Shown: piece after piece, positions 19,361 through 28,612 of the stretch
Layout: each line of letters begins with the position of its first letter
Position numbering within the stretch: the first letter of the stretch is position 1
NCBI RefSeq assembly: GCF_003265325.1
Contig: NZ_QGNX01000004.1
Span: forward strand, 186,001-250,000
DNA from: Oceanibium sediminis
GTDB taxonomy: Bacteria > Pseudomonadota > Alphaproteobacteria > Rhodobacterales > Rhodobacteraceae
Direction: 5' to 3'
DNA: 64,000 bases
The notes under the pieces: generated by a model
Told to the model about the DNA's origin: nothing
What the model saw: only the letters and a program-made list of their open reading frames with translations
Databases searched by the model: none
Made by a program: the position numbers and the translations under genes

Positions 19361-20142
19361 GCCGCCGTCAGGCCCCTGCTGTAATAGGACTTGTACTTCG
19401 CCTGCATGCGTTGCGTGTCCATCAGAAGGCATACGTCGATCGTGTTGAAATCGTGATCGACAAAGGCCCCCTCGCCCACGAAGCCGCCGACCCTGAGATA
19501 GGCCTTGATGAGGTTCGGGATCTGGGCCAGCGCCTCGCGCCGCTCTACCTTTTCCATGGGCAGGATATTCATCGCAACACGGGATTCGGCGCGCGCGGTG
19601 ACGCGGATATCCTCTGGCGCGAGGTGTTCGTGATGCAGGAAGCTCAGCGCATCGGCGATCTGCCGGGGATCCGTGCCATGAAACGAGGCGACCCCGAACA
19701 GGATCTCGATCTTGCGGGCATGGACGTAATCGGCCAGCGCGTTCCACATCAGGTGCATCGCCACCGTGCGGCGGTAAGGCTCCGCAATGCAGGAGCGCCC
19801 CAGTTCGAGCGTGCGGCGGCCGCGGCACTGGATCGGGCTCAGGTCGTATTCCGCCGCGCCGTAAAAGCCCCCCGCTTCCGCCGCCCGCTCGCCCGGAAGC
19901 AGGCGGTAGACCCCGACGACACGATCCAGCGGATCGGCGGGCTGATACTCGCGGTCTAGCAGAATCAGGTGGTCGAAGTAGGGATCATGGGCATCGCACT
20001 CAAGCCGCCTTGCGTGATCGGCCGCCGCCGCCTTGGCGCCCATCTCCTCCACGAAAACCGCGTACCGCAGACGCTGGGCAGAGGCGACCTCCTCCTCCGT
20101 GCGGGCAAGGCGGATCTCGTAGCGCTGTGCATCAAGCTTCAT
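19357..20142 (-). CDS. olsB: L-ornithine N-alpha-acyltransferase (OlsB family, GNAT fold)
   Basis: The 261-residue protein shows the OlsB pattern: RYEIRLARTEEEVASAQRLRYAVFVEEMG, then DPYFDHLILLDR, VVGVYRLLPGE, TLELGRSCI and LFGVASFHGTDP, with AYLRVGGFVGEGAFVDHDFNTIDVCLLM at the C-terminus. It transfers 3-hydroxyacyl chains from ACP to the amine of ornithine to start ornithine-lipid synthesis. Some roseobacters carry a related GlsB that uses glutamine, which cannot be excluded by eye. It is followed directly by olsA. A CtrA-type box lies about 120 bp upstream of the start. Confidence 0.82.
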   Translation of the reverse strand: MKLDAQRYEIRLARTEEEVASAQRLRYAVFVEEMGAKAAAADHARRLECDAHDPYFDHLILLDREYQPADPLDRVVGVYRLLPGERAAEAGGFYGAAEYDLSPIQCRGRRTLELGRSCIAEPYRRTVAMHLMWNALADYVHARKIEILFGVASFHGTDPRQIADALSFLHHEHLAPEDIRVTARAESRVAMNILPMEKVERREALAQIPNLIKAYLRVGGFVGEGAFVDHDFNTIDVCLLMDTQRMQAKYKSYYSRGLTAA

Positions 20143-20260
20143 GGTGGCAAGGAAACCCTCTGATCTGTGAGTGGAGCCTTAAGCGGTTTGCGCCCTGCTC
20201 GCAACAGACAGGACGGCGCGATGCAGCCCGCCAGCGGGTAAATCGGGGGTATCCATGTAC

Positions 20261-20275
20261 TTAACCTCCCGTTAA
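20261..20275. promoter_or_regulatory. CtrA-type box TTAA-N7-TTAA
   Basis: TTAA (20261-20264), a 7-base spacer and TTAA (20272-20275) match the full CtrA consensus spacing exactly. It lies between the DUF3553 stop and the olsB start, about 120 bp upstream of olsB and near chpT, whose product feeds phosphate to CtrA. Confidence 0.5.
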
Positions 20276-20297
20276 GGTTGAGCGGACGATAGTGTCT

Positions 20298-20480
20298 TCA
20301 CCTGCCCGGTCTATCGAAGATGGGCGTCAGGACAACCTCGGATCCATTGATAACGACCTTACCGGCATGCTCGAAATTCACAGTAATCCTGTCCTTGATC
20401 ACCGACTGAACCTGCCCGAGGCCCCAATCGGGCCGCGTCGGGTGCCGCACGAGGCTGCCGGGTTCCAGGAATTCGGTCAT
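20298..20480 (-). CDS. Small DUF3553 protein
   Basis: The 60-residue protein reads MTEFLEPGSLVRHPTRPDWG then LGQVQSVIKDRITVNFEHAGKV. This small beta-rich KOW/SH3-like fold is known as DUF3553; function unknown. It is divergent from chpT with a 29-bp gap, an arrangement I associate with Rhodobacterales genomes. Confidence 0.8.
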   Translation of the reverse strand: MTEFLEPGSLVRHPTRPDWGLGQVQSVIKDRITVNFEHAGKVVINGSEVVLTPIFDRPGR

Positions 20481-20509
20481 CTGTCTTGCCTCCTCGGCGG
20501 GGTTGCGTG

Positions 20510-21112
20510 ATGGGGGACCAGGATATCTCGGCGCTGGTCTCCAGCCGCATCTGTCACGACCTTATCAGCCCGATCGGCGCGATCAGCAACGGGGTTGAGC
20601 TTCTGACAGGCTCCGGCGGGCCCATTACACCGGAGTTGGGGCTGATCGGCGACAGTGTCAATTCCGCTACCGAAAAGCTGCGCTGTTTCCGCATCGCCTT
20701 CGGGGCGGCCGATGCGGGGGCGGCCCTGCCGATGTCCGAAGTCAGGAACGCGGTGTCGGCCATGTTCCAGGGGCGCAGCTCGGTCACGCTGACCGGACCC
20801 GATGGGGATGTACCGCGCATCCTGGCGAAAGCCTTCCTCCTCACCCTGCTCTGCCAGGAACGCATGCTGCCCCTCGGCGGGCACAGCCGCGCAACGCTGC
20901 TTCCCGACGGCTTCACGATCGAAACGGAAGCGACGCGCCAGCGCGACATCTCCGGGCTCTGGGCCGTGGTCGACACGGGCGACATGGCCCGCGACCTGGC
21001 CCCGGCCGAGGTGCAGTTCCTGCTGCTCGGCCAGTTGCTGCGCGACCGGGGAACGCAGTTGCAACGCGACATCACCCCGACAACGATCACGCTCGGGCTG
21101 CGCGGGCTGTAA
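20510..21112 (+). CDS. chpT: ChpT-like histidine phosphotransferase
   Basis: The 200-residue protein resembles the dimeric HisKA-like phosphotransferase ChpT. The helical hairpin contains SSRICHDLISPIGAISNGVELL with phospho-acceptor His16, and a degenerate ATPase-like domain follows (MARDLAPAEVQFLLLGQLL). In the CckA-ChpT-CtrA relay it passes phosphate to CtrA and CpdR. GTG 20507 and ATG 20510 are adjacent candidate starts; ATG was taken. DUF3553 is divergent from it and a CtrA box is 235 bp away. Confidence 0.82.
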   Translation: MGDQDISALVSSRICHDLISPIGAISNGVELLTGSGGPITPELGLIGDSVNSATEKLRCFRIAFGAADAGAALPMSEVRNAVSAMFQGRSSVTLTGPDGDVPRILAKAFLLTLLCQERMLPLGGHSRATLLPDGFTIETEATRQRDISGLWAVVDTGDMARDLAPAEVQFLLLGQLLRDRGTQLQRDITPTTITLGLRGL

Positions 21113-21120
21113 CCGCCCCC

Positions 21121-21172
21121 CTCTTCCAAAGTCCTCAAATATCCCGGGGAGTGTGAGGGGCTGGCCCCTCAC
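21121..21172 (-). repeat. Intergenic repeat, copy B, with 9-bp palindrome
   Basis: On the minus strand this reads GTGAGGGGC, 2 nt, GCCCCTCAC (palindrome at 21153-21172), then ACTCCCCGGGATATTTGAGG and ACTTTGGAAG. It lies between the convergent chpT and carbonic-anhydrase genes and could terminate both. It shares its organisation with the copy at 26628-26675 and its 3' half with the copy after eno. Confidence 0.65.
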
Positions 21173-21196
21173 GCCCCACGCTTGCCCTGCGCGCCC

Positions 21197-21739
21197 TCAC
21201 CCCTTCAGCATCACCGGGCTAAGGCCCGCGCGAAACCGGCGCATGTTCTGGCGATACCGCTCGGCCGAGTCGCGCAGCGCCGCCTGCGCCGCCGCGTCCA
21301 ACGTGCGCACCACCTTGCCCGGCGCCCCCACGACCAGCGAGCCTGGCGGGATCTCCTTGCCCTCTGTCACCAGCGCGCCGGCGCCAATCAGGCTGCCCGC
21401 GCCGATGATCGCGCCGTTCAGCACCGTCGCCCCCATGCCGATCAGCACCCCGTCCCCGAGCGTGCAGCCATGCAGGATCGCCTTGTGGCCGATGGTGCAA
21501 TCAACGCCGATGATCAGCGGAAATCCGGGATCGGTGTGCAGCACGCAGTTTTCCTGGATGTTCGACCCGGCCCCGACGTGGATCCGCTCGTTGTCCCCAC
21601 GCAGCACGGCGTTGAACCACACCGACGCACCGCTTTCCATGACCACGTCGCCGATCACCGCCGCCCCCGGGCCGACCCAGACGTCGCCGTCCTCGGGCAA
21701 ATGGGGGCTTACTCCATCCAGGTCGTACAGGCCGCTCAT
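21197..21739 (-). CDS. Gamma-type carbonic anhydrase-like protein
   Basis: The 180-residue left-handed beta-helix protein is built of hexapeptide repeats ([54 protein letters not shown]). The three zinc-ligand histidines are at His68, His85 and His90, as in gamma-class carbonic anhydrases (YrdA/PaaY type). Whether it is active on CO2 is unknown. Its start overlaps the gmk stop by 4 bp. Confidence 0.88.
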   Translation of the reverse strand: MSGLYDLDGVSPHLPEDGDVWVGPGAAVIGDVVMESGASVWFNAVLRGDNERIHVGAGSNIQENCVLHTDPGFPLIIGVDCTIGHKAILHGCTLGDGVLIGMGATVLNGAIIGAGSLIGAGALVTEGKEIPPGSLVVGAPGKVVRTLDAAAQAALRDSAERYRQNMRRFRAGLSPVMLKG

Positions 21740-22416
21740 CGGTTCATCCCTTCAAATTCCGTGTTCAACTTCTGCACATGCCGCATCAGGTGCGGCTGGC
21801 GGGCCCGGCGCAGGCGCTCGCCCTCCAGGATCGCGGTGATCTGCGCCTCGCATTTGTCCAGGTCGGCGTTGATCAGCACGTAATCGTATTCCGCCCAGTG
21901 GCTGATCTCGGACTGGCTCTTCCTCATCCGGTCCGCGATCACCGCGTCGCTGTCCTGTCCGCGCGCACGAAGCCGCGCCTCCAGCTCGGCCATGGAGGGC
22001 GGCAGAAGGAAGATCGAGACGACCTGCTGGCCCAGCGGAGATTCCTTGATCTGTTGCCCGCCCTGCCAGTCCACGTCGAACAGCACGTCCGAGCCCGAAT
22101 CGATCGCCGCCTCCACCGGACCACGGGGCGAGCCGTAGAGGTTGCCGAACACCTCGGCGTGTTCCAGCATCTGCCCGTCCGCGACCATCGCGCGAAAGCG
22201 CTCGACGTCCATGAAGTGGTAATCCTTGCCGTCCACCTCTCCCGGGCGCGGCGGGCGCGTGGTGGCCGAGACCGAAAAGGCGATCGTCGGATCCTCGGCC
22301 CGAAGGCGGCGCGACAGGGTCGACTTGCCCGCGCCGGAGGGAGAGGACAGGATGATCAGCAGCCCGCGGCGGTCGGCCCGGGGGTCATGCGCCGTCTTTT
22401 GCGCGTTACTCGACAT
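21736..22416 (-). CDS. gmk: Guanylate kinase
   Basis: The 226-residue enzyme phosphorylates GMP/dGMP to GDP. It has the P-loop [15 protein letters not shown], the GMP site [22 protein letters not shown] with YGSPRGPVE, and [19 protein letters not shown] 22416 is preferred, with GGGAG upstream; an in-frame GTG at 22422 exists. It overlaps the end of yicC by 11 bp, the classic yicC-gmk arrangement. Confidence 0.96.
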   Translation of the reverse strand: MSSNAQKTAHDPRADRRGLLIILSSPSGAGKSTLSRRLRAEDPTIAFSVSATTRPPRPGEVDGKDYHFMDVERFRAMVADGQMLEHAEVFGNLYGSPRGPVEAAIDSGSDVLFDVDWQGGQQIKESPLGQQVVSIFLLPPSMAELEARLRARGQDSDAVIADRMRKSQSEISHWAEYDYVLINADLDKCEAQITAILEGERLRRARQPHLMRHVQKLNTEFEGMNR

Positions 22417-23296
22417 TGGCACATTGCTCCCGCATCTGGTCGATGACGACTTTCAGGTCCAGCCCGATGGCCGTCAACGCGCTGTCCTGCGCTTTCGAGC
22501 ACAGGGTGTTCGCCTCTCTGTTGAACTCCTGCATCAGGAAATCAAGCTGGCGCCCCACCGGGGCGTCGCTGTCGAGGTGCCCGCGCGCGGCCCCGACATG
22601 CGCGTTCAGCCTGTCGATTTCCTCCGTGATGTCGGATTTCACCGCCAGCAGCGCCAGTTCCTGCGCCAGGCGCTCGGGCTCCACCGACGCCTGACCGGTC
22701 AGGGCGGCGACGCGGGCCGCCAGCAACTCACCACTGCGCGCGCTGCGCGCCTCGGCAGTTTCGGCGGCCCCGGCGGTCAGCGCCGCGACCTTGTCGACCT
22801 GGGCGCGCAGCACCTGCTCCAGCGCGGCGCCCTCGATCGCGCGTTGCGCGTTCAGCGCCCCGAACAGCGCCGGCAGATCGGCGGCGATCTCGTCCGCGGC
22901 CCCGGCCAGCGCGGCGCCCATGCGGCGCGTTTCCAGAATGCCGCGCTGGCTGAGCAACGCATCGATGCTGGCCGGCGTCAGGTCCACCCCCGCCGCCGCG
23001 GCCTGCTCCGCCGCGTCGCGCGTGATGGCGAGCAACTGCGTGAAAGCGGCATGGTTCAGCGCCATGCCGGCATCCTCCTCGGCCAGGCTGACCCGCAGGG
23101 ACACCTGCAACGCGCCCCGCGCCAGCGCCGCCTGCGCCGCGCCGCGCACCTTCGGCTCAAGCGCCTCCAACCCGTCGGGCAGGCGCACCCGCAGGTCGAG
23201 GCCCCGCGCATTGACGGCGCGCACCTCCCACTGCCAGGTCAGCGCGGCGTTGTGCCCTGCCTGCGATGCAAAGCCTGTCATCGATCGCAATCCCAT
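22406..23296 (-). CDS. yicC: YicC-family endoribonuclease
   Basis: The 296-residue protein opens with [12 protein letters not shown] and [27 protein letters not shown], the YicC N-terminal domain. It ends with the DUF1732 region [23 protein letters not shown], which holds the conserved metal-site residues. E. coli YicC has been described as a conserved endoribonuclease acting on small RNAs. The start at 23296 has AAAGGA about 11 nt upstream. It is translationally linked to gmk. Confidence 0.9.
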   Translation of the reverse strand: MGLRSMTGFASQAGHNAALTWQWEVRAVNARGLDLRVRLPDGLEALEPKVRGAAQAALARGALQVSLRVSLAEEDAGMALNHAAFTQLLAITRDAAEQAAAAGVDLTPASIDALLSQRGILETRRMGAALAGAADEIAADLPALFGALNAQRAIEGAALEQVLRAQVDKVAALTAGAAETAEARSARSGELLAARVAALTGQASVEPERLAQELALLAVKSDITEEIDRLNAHVGAARGHLDSDAPVGRQLDFLMQEFNREANTLCSKAQDSALTAIGLDLKVVIDQMREQCANVE

Positions 23297-23446
23297 GTAT
23301 TCCGGCGTCCTTTCCTCACGAGCTTCGGCAACGTTAAGCAATTGTTATCAACCTTCGGGACAATAATATAAAAATTGAGTATCTTTCGCAGCAATTGCCC
23401 CGGGAGTGAGCGCCACTCCCCAAGCCGTTGTGTACGTTAGGTAAGG

Positions 23447-24121
23447 ATGGGTTCCAAGATGAAGACCGACGCACTGGTGAAACTCCGCGACTACTGGGAA
23501 AGCCTGCGCAACGGGCGCGTGGCGCCGTACCGCGCGGAACTCGATCCCCGCCGCTTCGAGGATGTGCTCGAGCACATGTTCATCCTGGAACAGCTGAACC
23601 CCGACCAGATCCGCGTCCGCCTGGCAGGCATGCGCCTGTGCGAGATGATGGGAATGGAGGTGCGCGGCATGCCCCCCGAAGCCTTCGTCACCAGCGATCA
23701 CCGCCGGCTGTTCACGCAGCACCTTGCCAGCGTGCTGACGACGCCGTCGGTGGTCGAGCTTGACCTGAGGACCACCGACACCTTCGGCAAGACGATGAAG
23801 GCGCAGATGGTGCTGCTGCCCCTGCGCAGCGATTTCGGAGAGATCACCCGCATCATGGGCTGCATCGTCAGCGCGCGCGGCGCGATGCGCACGCCGGTGA
23901 ATTTTAGGATCGACAGCTATCGCGCGGATCCCATCGTTGTGACGGTGGACGACAGCGCGGGCACCGCGCAAGGCCATGGGCTGCCCGGTTTTTCCGAGCC
24001 CGCACCCCAGTTCGCGCCGAGGAATGCCCCGCCGCCCCTGCGCGCCGTGGTGGACAACGCCGATGCAAACGCCCGCACGCCCCGCCGCCAGGGCCATTTG
24101 CGGATCGTTTCCGGCGACTGA
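23447..24121 (+). CDS. PAS-domain protein (PAS_5/DUF1488-like sensory type)
   Basis: The 224-residue protein has one N-terminal PAS-like domain (residues about 8-150: LRDYWESLRNGRVAPYRAELDP, FEDVLEHMFILEQL, VRLAGMRLCEMMGMEVRGMPPEAF). A disordered Pro/Ala-rich tail follows. This matches the PAS_5 family common in Alphaproteobacteria, usually without an output domain. I am sure of the PAS_5 type but not of any finer subfamily. Ligand and role are unknown. The start could be ATG 23447 or ATG 23459. Divergent from yicC, with a short A+T-rich promoter-like stretch (23345-23390) between. Confidence 0.72.
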   Translation: MGSKMKTDALVKLRDYWESLRNGRVAPYRAELDPRRFEDVLEHMFILEQLNPDQIRVRLAGMRLCEMMGMEVRGMPPEAFVTSDHRRLFTQHLASVLTTPSVVELDLRTTDTFGKTMKAQMVLLPLRSDFGEITRIMGCIVSARGAMRTPVNFRIDSYRADPIVVTVDDSAGTAQGHGLPGFSEPAPQFAPRNAPPPLRAVVDNADANARTPRRQGHLRIVSGD

Positions 24122-24172
24122 GGCCCGGCAACGGGGCTCCGGCGACGGAACACCGGCACCCGGGTGACGCCT

Positions 24173-25036
24173 TCAGTCGCCTTGCGGGATCGGCAGGTCG
24201 ATCAGCGCCAGCACCGCCGTCAGGTCGGAATGATCGAGGATCGCATCGGCCTCGGCCCGCAGGGCGGGTTTCGCGCGATAGGCGATGCCAAGGCCCGCCT
24301 TGCGGATCATGGCCAGGTCGTTCGCCCCGTCGCCGATCGCCACCACCTGCTCTGCGCTGACGCCCCGTTCCGCGCAGAGCGCGTCCAGCGCCTCGGCCTT
24401 GGCGCTCTGACCGAGGATCGGGCGTTTCACGGTGCCCGACAGCACCGCGCCGTCGTTTTCCAGCACGTTGGCCTGGTGGCTTTGAAAGCCCGCCGCCGCG
24501 GCAACGCGCTCGGTAAAGAAGGTGAACCCGCCCGACACCAGCGCCGTGCGCCCACCCGCGGCGTTCACCCCGGAAATCAGCGCCTGCGCGCCGGGGTTGA
24601 GGCTGATACGCGTGTCGTAGCATTCCTGGAGCACAGACACCGGCAGGTCGCGCAGCAGTGCGACGCGGGCGTCGATGGCTTCCTCGAAATCCAACTCGCC
24701 ACGCATCGCGGCTTCGGTGATCGCGGCGACTTTCGGCTTGACCCCAGCGAAATCCGCCAGTTCGTCGATGCACTCAACCGGGATCATGGTGCTGTCCATG
24801 TCCGCAATCAGCACCGACTTGCGCCGCCCCTGAACCGGGACGATGTTGACGTCGACGCCGAGGCCCTTGCGCAGCGCCTCCAGCTCGACCGGGGCGTTGA
24901 TCGGGAATTCAGCCGCCCCCGCACCGCGCCGCGTCAGGAATCCCGCGACTGCGCCACCTGCCCGGGCCTGCACCTTTGCCAGCGCCGCATCCTCAAGCGG
25001 CGCCTCCGCGGTTACGACAATAACTTGTTCGCTCAT
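24173..25036 (-). CDS. serB: Phosphoserine phosphatase
   Basis: The 287-residue HAD-family enzyme removes phosphate from L-phosphoserine to make serine. A degenerate ACT-like N-terminal part (1-70) precedes the HAD core. The core has nucleophile motif VLIADMDSTMIP (Asp79, general acid Asp81), TALVSGGFTFFTERVA (motif II Ser), the lysine in KAEAL, and GDGANDLAMIRKAGLGIAY (motif IV). The start at 25036 fits the family length. Confidence 0.95.
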   Translation of the reverse strand: MSEQVIVVTAEAPLEDAALAKVQARAGGAVAGFLTRRGAGAAEFPINAPVELEALRKGLGVDVNIVPVQGRRKSVLIADMDSTMIPVECIDELADFAGVKPKVAAITEAAMRGELDFEEAIDARVALLRDLPVSVLQECYDTRISLNPGAQALISGVNAAGGRTALVSGGFTFFTERVAAAAGFQSHQANVLENDGAVLSGTVKRPILGQSAKAEALDALCAERGVSAEQVVAIGDGANDLAMIRKAGLGIAYRAKPALRAEADAILDHSDLTAVLALIDLPIPQGD

Positions 25037-25127
25037 TGCGCGCTTTTCCGTCCGTGGTTCGATTGGCGGTAAGAAAACGGGGCGCGCCGCCGGCCCGCCC
25101 CGCTGGTGTCCTGAAAGGGTCGCAGCC

Positions 25128-26498
25128 TCAGCCGGCCGCGCGCTGCGCCTCACGGCGCTGGTCCAGTTCCTCGGCGACGAGGAAGGCCAGTTCCAGCGAT
25201 TGCGAGGCATTGAGCCGCGGATCGCAGGCGGTGTGGTAGCGGTCGGACAGGTCCTCGTCCGCCACGGCGCGCACGCCGCCGGTGCATTCGGTCACGTCCT
25301 TGCCGGTCATCTCGAAATGCACGCCGCCGGGATAGGTGCCCTCGGCCCCGTGGATGGCGAAGAACTCGCGCACCTCGCGCAGGACCCGGTCGAAGGGCCG
25401 GGTCTTGTAGCCCGAGTCCGACTTGATCGTGTTGCCGTGCATCGGATCGCAGGACCAGACCACTTTCGCGCCTTCGCGCTGGACGGCGCGAATCAGGCGC
25501 GGCAGGTGTTCGCCCACGTTGCCCGCACCGAAGCGCGCGATCAGCGTCAGGCGCCCCGCCTCGTTGTCGGGGTTCAGGGTGTCGATCAGGCGCAGCAGGT
25601 CATCCTCGGAGATCGAGGGGCCGCATTTCAGGCCGATGGGGTTCTGAACGCCGCGGCAGAATTCCACATGCGCGCCATCGGGCTGGCGGGTGCGGTCGCC
25701 GATCCAGATCATATGCCCCGAACCCGCCACCGGCAGGCCAGTGGTCGAATCGGTGCGGCAGAGCGCTTCCTCATACTCCAGCAGCAGCGCCTCGTGCGAG
25801 GTGTAGAAGTCAACGCGGTGCAGCGTGTCCACCGTATCGGCGGTGACGCCCGCGGCTTCCATGAAGTCGAGGCTTTCCGAGATGCGGTTGGCGAGCTGGT
25901 GATACCGCTCATACCCCGGCGCGCCGGCGGTGGATTCCAGCGTCCAGGAATGGACGCGGGCGATATCCGCGAAACCGCCCTGGGAAAAGGCCCGCAGCAG
26001 GTTGAGCGAGGCCGCGGCCTGGGTATAGGCCTGCAGCATCCGGTTCGGATCCGGAATGCGGCTTTCGGGGGTGAAGGCGATGTCGTTGATGATGTCGCCG
26101 CGGTAGCTGGGCAGCTCGACGCCGCCCTTTACCTCGGTCGGGGCGGAGCGCGGCTTGGCGAACTGGCCGGCCATGCGCCCGATCTTCACCACCGGCAGCT
26201 TGGCGCCGAAGGTCAGCACCACGGCCATCTGCAGCATCACCTTGTAGGTGTCGCGGATGAGGTCGGCGGAGAATTCGTCGAAGCTTTCCGCGCAATCCCC
26301 ACCTTGCAGCAGGAATCCGCGCCCTTCGGCGACCTCGGCGAGCTGGCGGCGCAGCTTGCGCGCTTCGCCCGCGAACACGAGGGGGGGATAGCTGGCCAGG
26401 CGCGCCTCGACCGCCTGGACAGCGGCCGCGTCGATATACTCGGGCATCTGTACCCGCTCTTTCGCGCGCCAGCCGTCTTTTGCCCAATGTGCGGTCAT
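25128..26498 (-). CDS. Class II 3-deoxy-7-phosphoheptulonate synthase (DAHP synthase)
   Basis: The 456-residue plant-type (class II) DAHP synthase condenses PEP and erythrose 4-phosphate in the first step of the shikimate pathway. Signatures include [26 protein letters not shown], the [12 protein letters not shown] region, [18 protein letters not shown] and [22 protein letters not shown]. The start at 26498 has AAAGG upstream. It precedes serB on the same strand by 91 bp. Confidence 0.95.
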   Translation of the reverse strand: MTAHWAKDGWRAKERVQMPEYIDAAAVQAVEARLASYPPLVFAGEARKLRRQLAEVAEGRGFLLQGGDCAESFDEFSADLIRDTYKVMLQMAVVLTFGAKLPVVKIGRMAGQFAKPRSAPTEVKGGVELPSYRGDIINDIAFTPESRIPDPNRMLQAYTQAAASLNLLRAFSQGGFADIARVHSWTLESTAGAPGYERYHQLANRISESLDFMEAAGVTADTVDTLHRVDFYTSHEALLLEYEEALCRTDSTTGLPVAGSGHMIWIGDRTRQPDGAHVEFCRGVQNPIGLKCGPSISEDDLLRLIDTLNPDNEAGRLTLIARFGAGNVGEHLPRLIRAVQREGAKVVWSCDPMHGNTIKSDSGYKTRPFDRVLREVREFFAIHGAEGTYPGGVHFEMTGKDVTECTGGVRAVADEDLSDRYHTACDPRLNASQSLELAFLVAEELDQRREAQRAAG

Positions 26499-26627
26499 CG
26501 TCCCGTACCTTTCGTGTTGTCGAACCGAGTTTCGGGAAGCGTTATAGGCAATGGGTGGGGGCTTTACCAGAACAGTTGCGCCGGTCGCGCACAACGCCCT
26601 GGTGGTGCGCCCGGTGGTGGCGTCGGA

Positions 26628-26675
26628 GCGAGGGGCCAGCCCCTCGCGCTCCCCGGAGTATTTGGGGAGTAAAGT
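26628..26675 (+). repeat. Intergenic repeat, copy C, with 9-bp palindrome
   Basis: GCGAGGGGC, 2 nt, GCCCCTCGC (26628-26647) is followed by GCTCCCCGGAGTATTTGGGG and AGTAAAG. It matches copy B in both palindrome and downstream block. It sits 8 bp past the stop of the minus-strand gene that ends at 26683, in the gap before the DAHP synthase gene. Confidence 0.65.
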
Positions 26676-26682
26676 GGGGGCG

Positions 26683-27456
26683 TCAGAGGAAGCGGCGGGT
26701 GAGCCAGGCGAGGAGGCGGCGTTTCGCACGGCCCAGGGTTGGGGGAAGCGGTTTACCCTGGATCGCGGAGAGCCGGTACAGCACGGTGTCCCCGGCGCGG
26801 AGGCGGCGGTGGATTTCGCGCAGCACCGGGCCGGCGGTGTCGTCGGTGGCGGCGAGGGTTTCCAGGCGGGCGGCGAAATTGTCCAGCATGTCGCCGGTTT
26901 CGCTGTGGAACGTTCGCAACCCGTCGAACAGCAGGCCGCCGTGGCTGAAGGCGGCACGGGGCGGCCAGGGGCGGCGCGGGGTGTAGAGCTTGCGCTCGGT
27001 TTCCGCCGCGACGGTGAGGGTGACGAGGCTGCTGGCGGTCATCGCGACGGCGCGGGTGGCGGGGTTGGTTCCGTGGTCGGCCAGCGTGTCGGAGACCGAG
27101 CGCAGCCAGCGCAGGGTCAGCCGCTTGAGCAGCGCCGGTCCTTCTTCTTCCAGAAGGCGCGTGAACAGGGGCAGCCCTGCCCCCTGCCCCGCCCCCGTGG
27201 CGCGGCGGATGTCCACGATCGCGGCCGCGAGCAGAAGGTCGGTCATCGGCTGCCCCGCAAATTCGGGCGCCAGGGCCAGAAGATGCGCGCGCGGATCGCG
27301 CCGCCATCCGAGCGGCGGCTGGTGGCGCGGCCCCGGCACGGGGATCGCGCGCAGCGGGGCGAAGTCGATGTCCGCAGGCGGCAGCAGCGGCCCGGCCCCG
27401 TTCAGACCGGGCCAGCCGGGCACTTCGGGCATCGGCGCGTGTTTCTGCTCTGGCAT
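26683..27456 (-). CDS. Protein of unknown function
   Basis: The 257-residue protein is rich in Ala, Leu, Arg and Pro. It has a proline-rich N-terminus ([18 protein letters not shown]) and a helical remainder ([58 protein letters not shown]). It has no signal peptide, and a single weakly hydrophobic segment, [12 protein letters not shown], is visible. I do not recognise a family. Codon use looks normal for the genome and the reading frame dominates, so the gene is likely real. The start at 27456 (MPEQKH) is tentative. Confidence 0.55.
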   Translation of the reverse strand: MPEQKHAPMPEVPGWPGLNGAGPLLPPADIDFAPLRAIPVPGPRHQPPLGWRRDPRAHLLALAPEFAGQPMTDLLLAAAIVDIRRATGAGQGAGLPLFTRLLEEEGPALLKRLTLRWLRSVSDTLADHGTNPATRAVAMTASSLVTLTVAAETERKLYTPRRPWPPRAAFSHGGLLFDGLRTFHSETGDMLDNFAARLETLAATDDTAGPVLREIHRRLRAGDTVLYRLSAIQGKPLPPTLGRAKRRLLAWLTRRFL

Positions 27457-27622
27457 CGGGTCATCGGCCTTGTGGCGGTGCGCTTCATGACTACGGGCCT
27501 GCCCGGCGCGGCGCAAGATGGCACGGACCGATCACCCGATTGCGACATGGGCGATGTCGTTTCCCCTTGACGCGGCAGGTGGTTCCTTCTTCTGATGAGA
27601 CCGTGTGACAGGAGTGATCCCC

Positions 27623-28612
27623 GTGGCAGACGACCAAAGCGTGCCAAAGAAGTACGCGTTCCTATTGCTGGAAAATTTCACGCTGCTGGCCTTTTCCAGC
27701 GCGATCGAACCCCTGCGGCTTGCGAACTGGATCTCGGACCGCGAACTCTATCACTGGACCGTCCTGGCGGAGACCCCGGAGATGGTGCGCGCCTCAGGCG
27801 GGCTGACGATCATCCCCGACGGGGGGTTGGAGGAGGTCAGCCGCGACACGACGATCATCGTGGTCGGCGGGCGAGACATCAAGCACTCGATCTCCAAGCC
27901 GATCCTGACCTGGCTGCGCCGCGAAAGCCGCAAGGGCATGACCATCGGCTCGATCTGCACGGGTGCGCAGGCGCTGGCGGCCGCCGGGCTGCTCGATGGC
28001 AAGCGGGCGACCATCCACTGGGACAACCGCGACAGTTTCACCGAGGAGTTCCCCGAGGTGGAGCTGTTGCAGAACGTCTATGTCATCGACGGGAACCGCA
28101 TCACCTCGTCCGGGGGGACGACGCCGAGCGACATGTTCCTGAAGCTGATCGCCGAGGATCACGGCGTCAACCTGGCCAACCAGGTGGCGGACCAGATGAT
28201 CCACACCTCCATCCGCTCGGACAAGGATGAGCAGCGCCTGTCGATCCCGACGCGGATCGGGGTGCGCCACCCGAAGCTGTCCACCGTCATCCACATGATG
28301 GAGGAGAACATCGAGGAGCCGATCAGCCCCTCGGTGCTGGCGTCGGACGTGGGGATGTCGACGCGCCAGCTCGAGCGGCTGTTCCGCCGCTATCTGAGCC
28401 GCAGTCCGAAGCGGTACTACATGGAGCTGCGGCTCAGCCGTGCGCGCAACCTGCTGATGCAGACCGACATGAGCGTGATCAACGTCGCGCTGGCCTGCGG
28501 CTTCGCCTCGCCCTCGCATTTCTCGAAGTGTTACCGGGCGCATTTCTCGACCACGCCGTACCGTGAACGCGGCGCGCAGGGCGCCGAACAGCCCGTTCAG
28601 GCCGCGCCGTAA
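27623..28612 (+). CDS. GlxA-type AraC-family transcriptional regulator
   Basis: The 329-residue protein has an N-terminal DJ-1/PfpI-like amidotransferase domain (KKYAFLLLENFTLLAFSSAIEPLRLAN, then GSICTGAQALAAAGLLDGKRATIHWD). A C-terminal AraC double helix-turn-helix follows (SPSVLASDVGMSTRQLERLFRRYL and NVALACGFASPSHFSKCYRAHF). Relatives control choline, carnitine or arginine catabolism. GTG 27623 is chosen over GTG 27605 because AGGAG lies 8 nt upstream. Its 3' end overlaps the convergent dacB gene by 16 bp. Confidence 0.88.
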   Translation: MADDQSVPKKYAFLLLENFTLLAFSSAIEPLRLANWISDRELYHWTVLAETPEMVRASGGLTIIPDGGLEEVSRDTTIIVVGGRDIKHSISKPILTWLRRESRKGMTIGSICTGAQALAAAGLLDGKRATIHWDNRDSFTEEFPEVELLQNVYVIDGNRITSSGGTTPSDMFLKLIAEDHGVNLANQVADQMIHTSIRSDKDEQRLSIPTRIGVRHPKLSTVIHMMEENIEEPISPSVLASDVGMSTRQLERLFRRYLSRSPKRYYMELRLSRARNLLMQTDMSVINVALACGFASPSHFSKCYRAHFSTTPYRERGAQGAEQPVQAAP

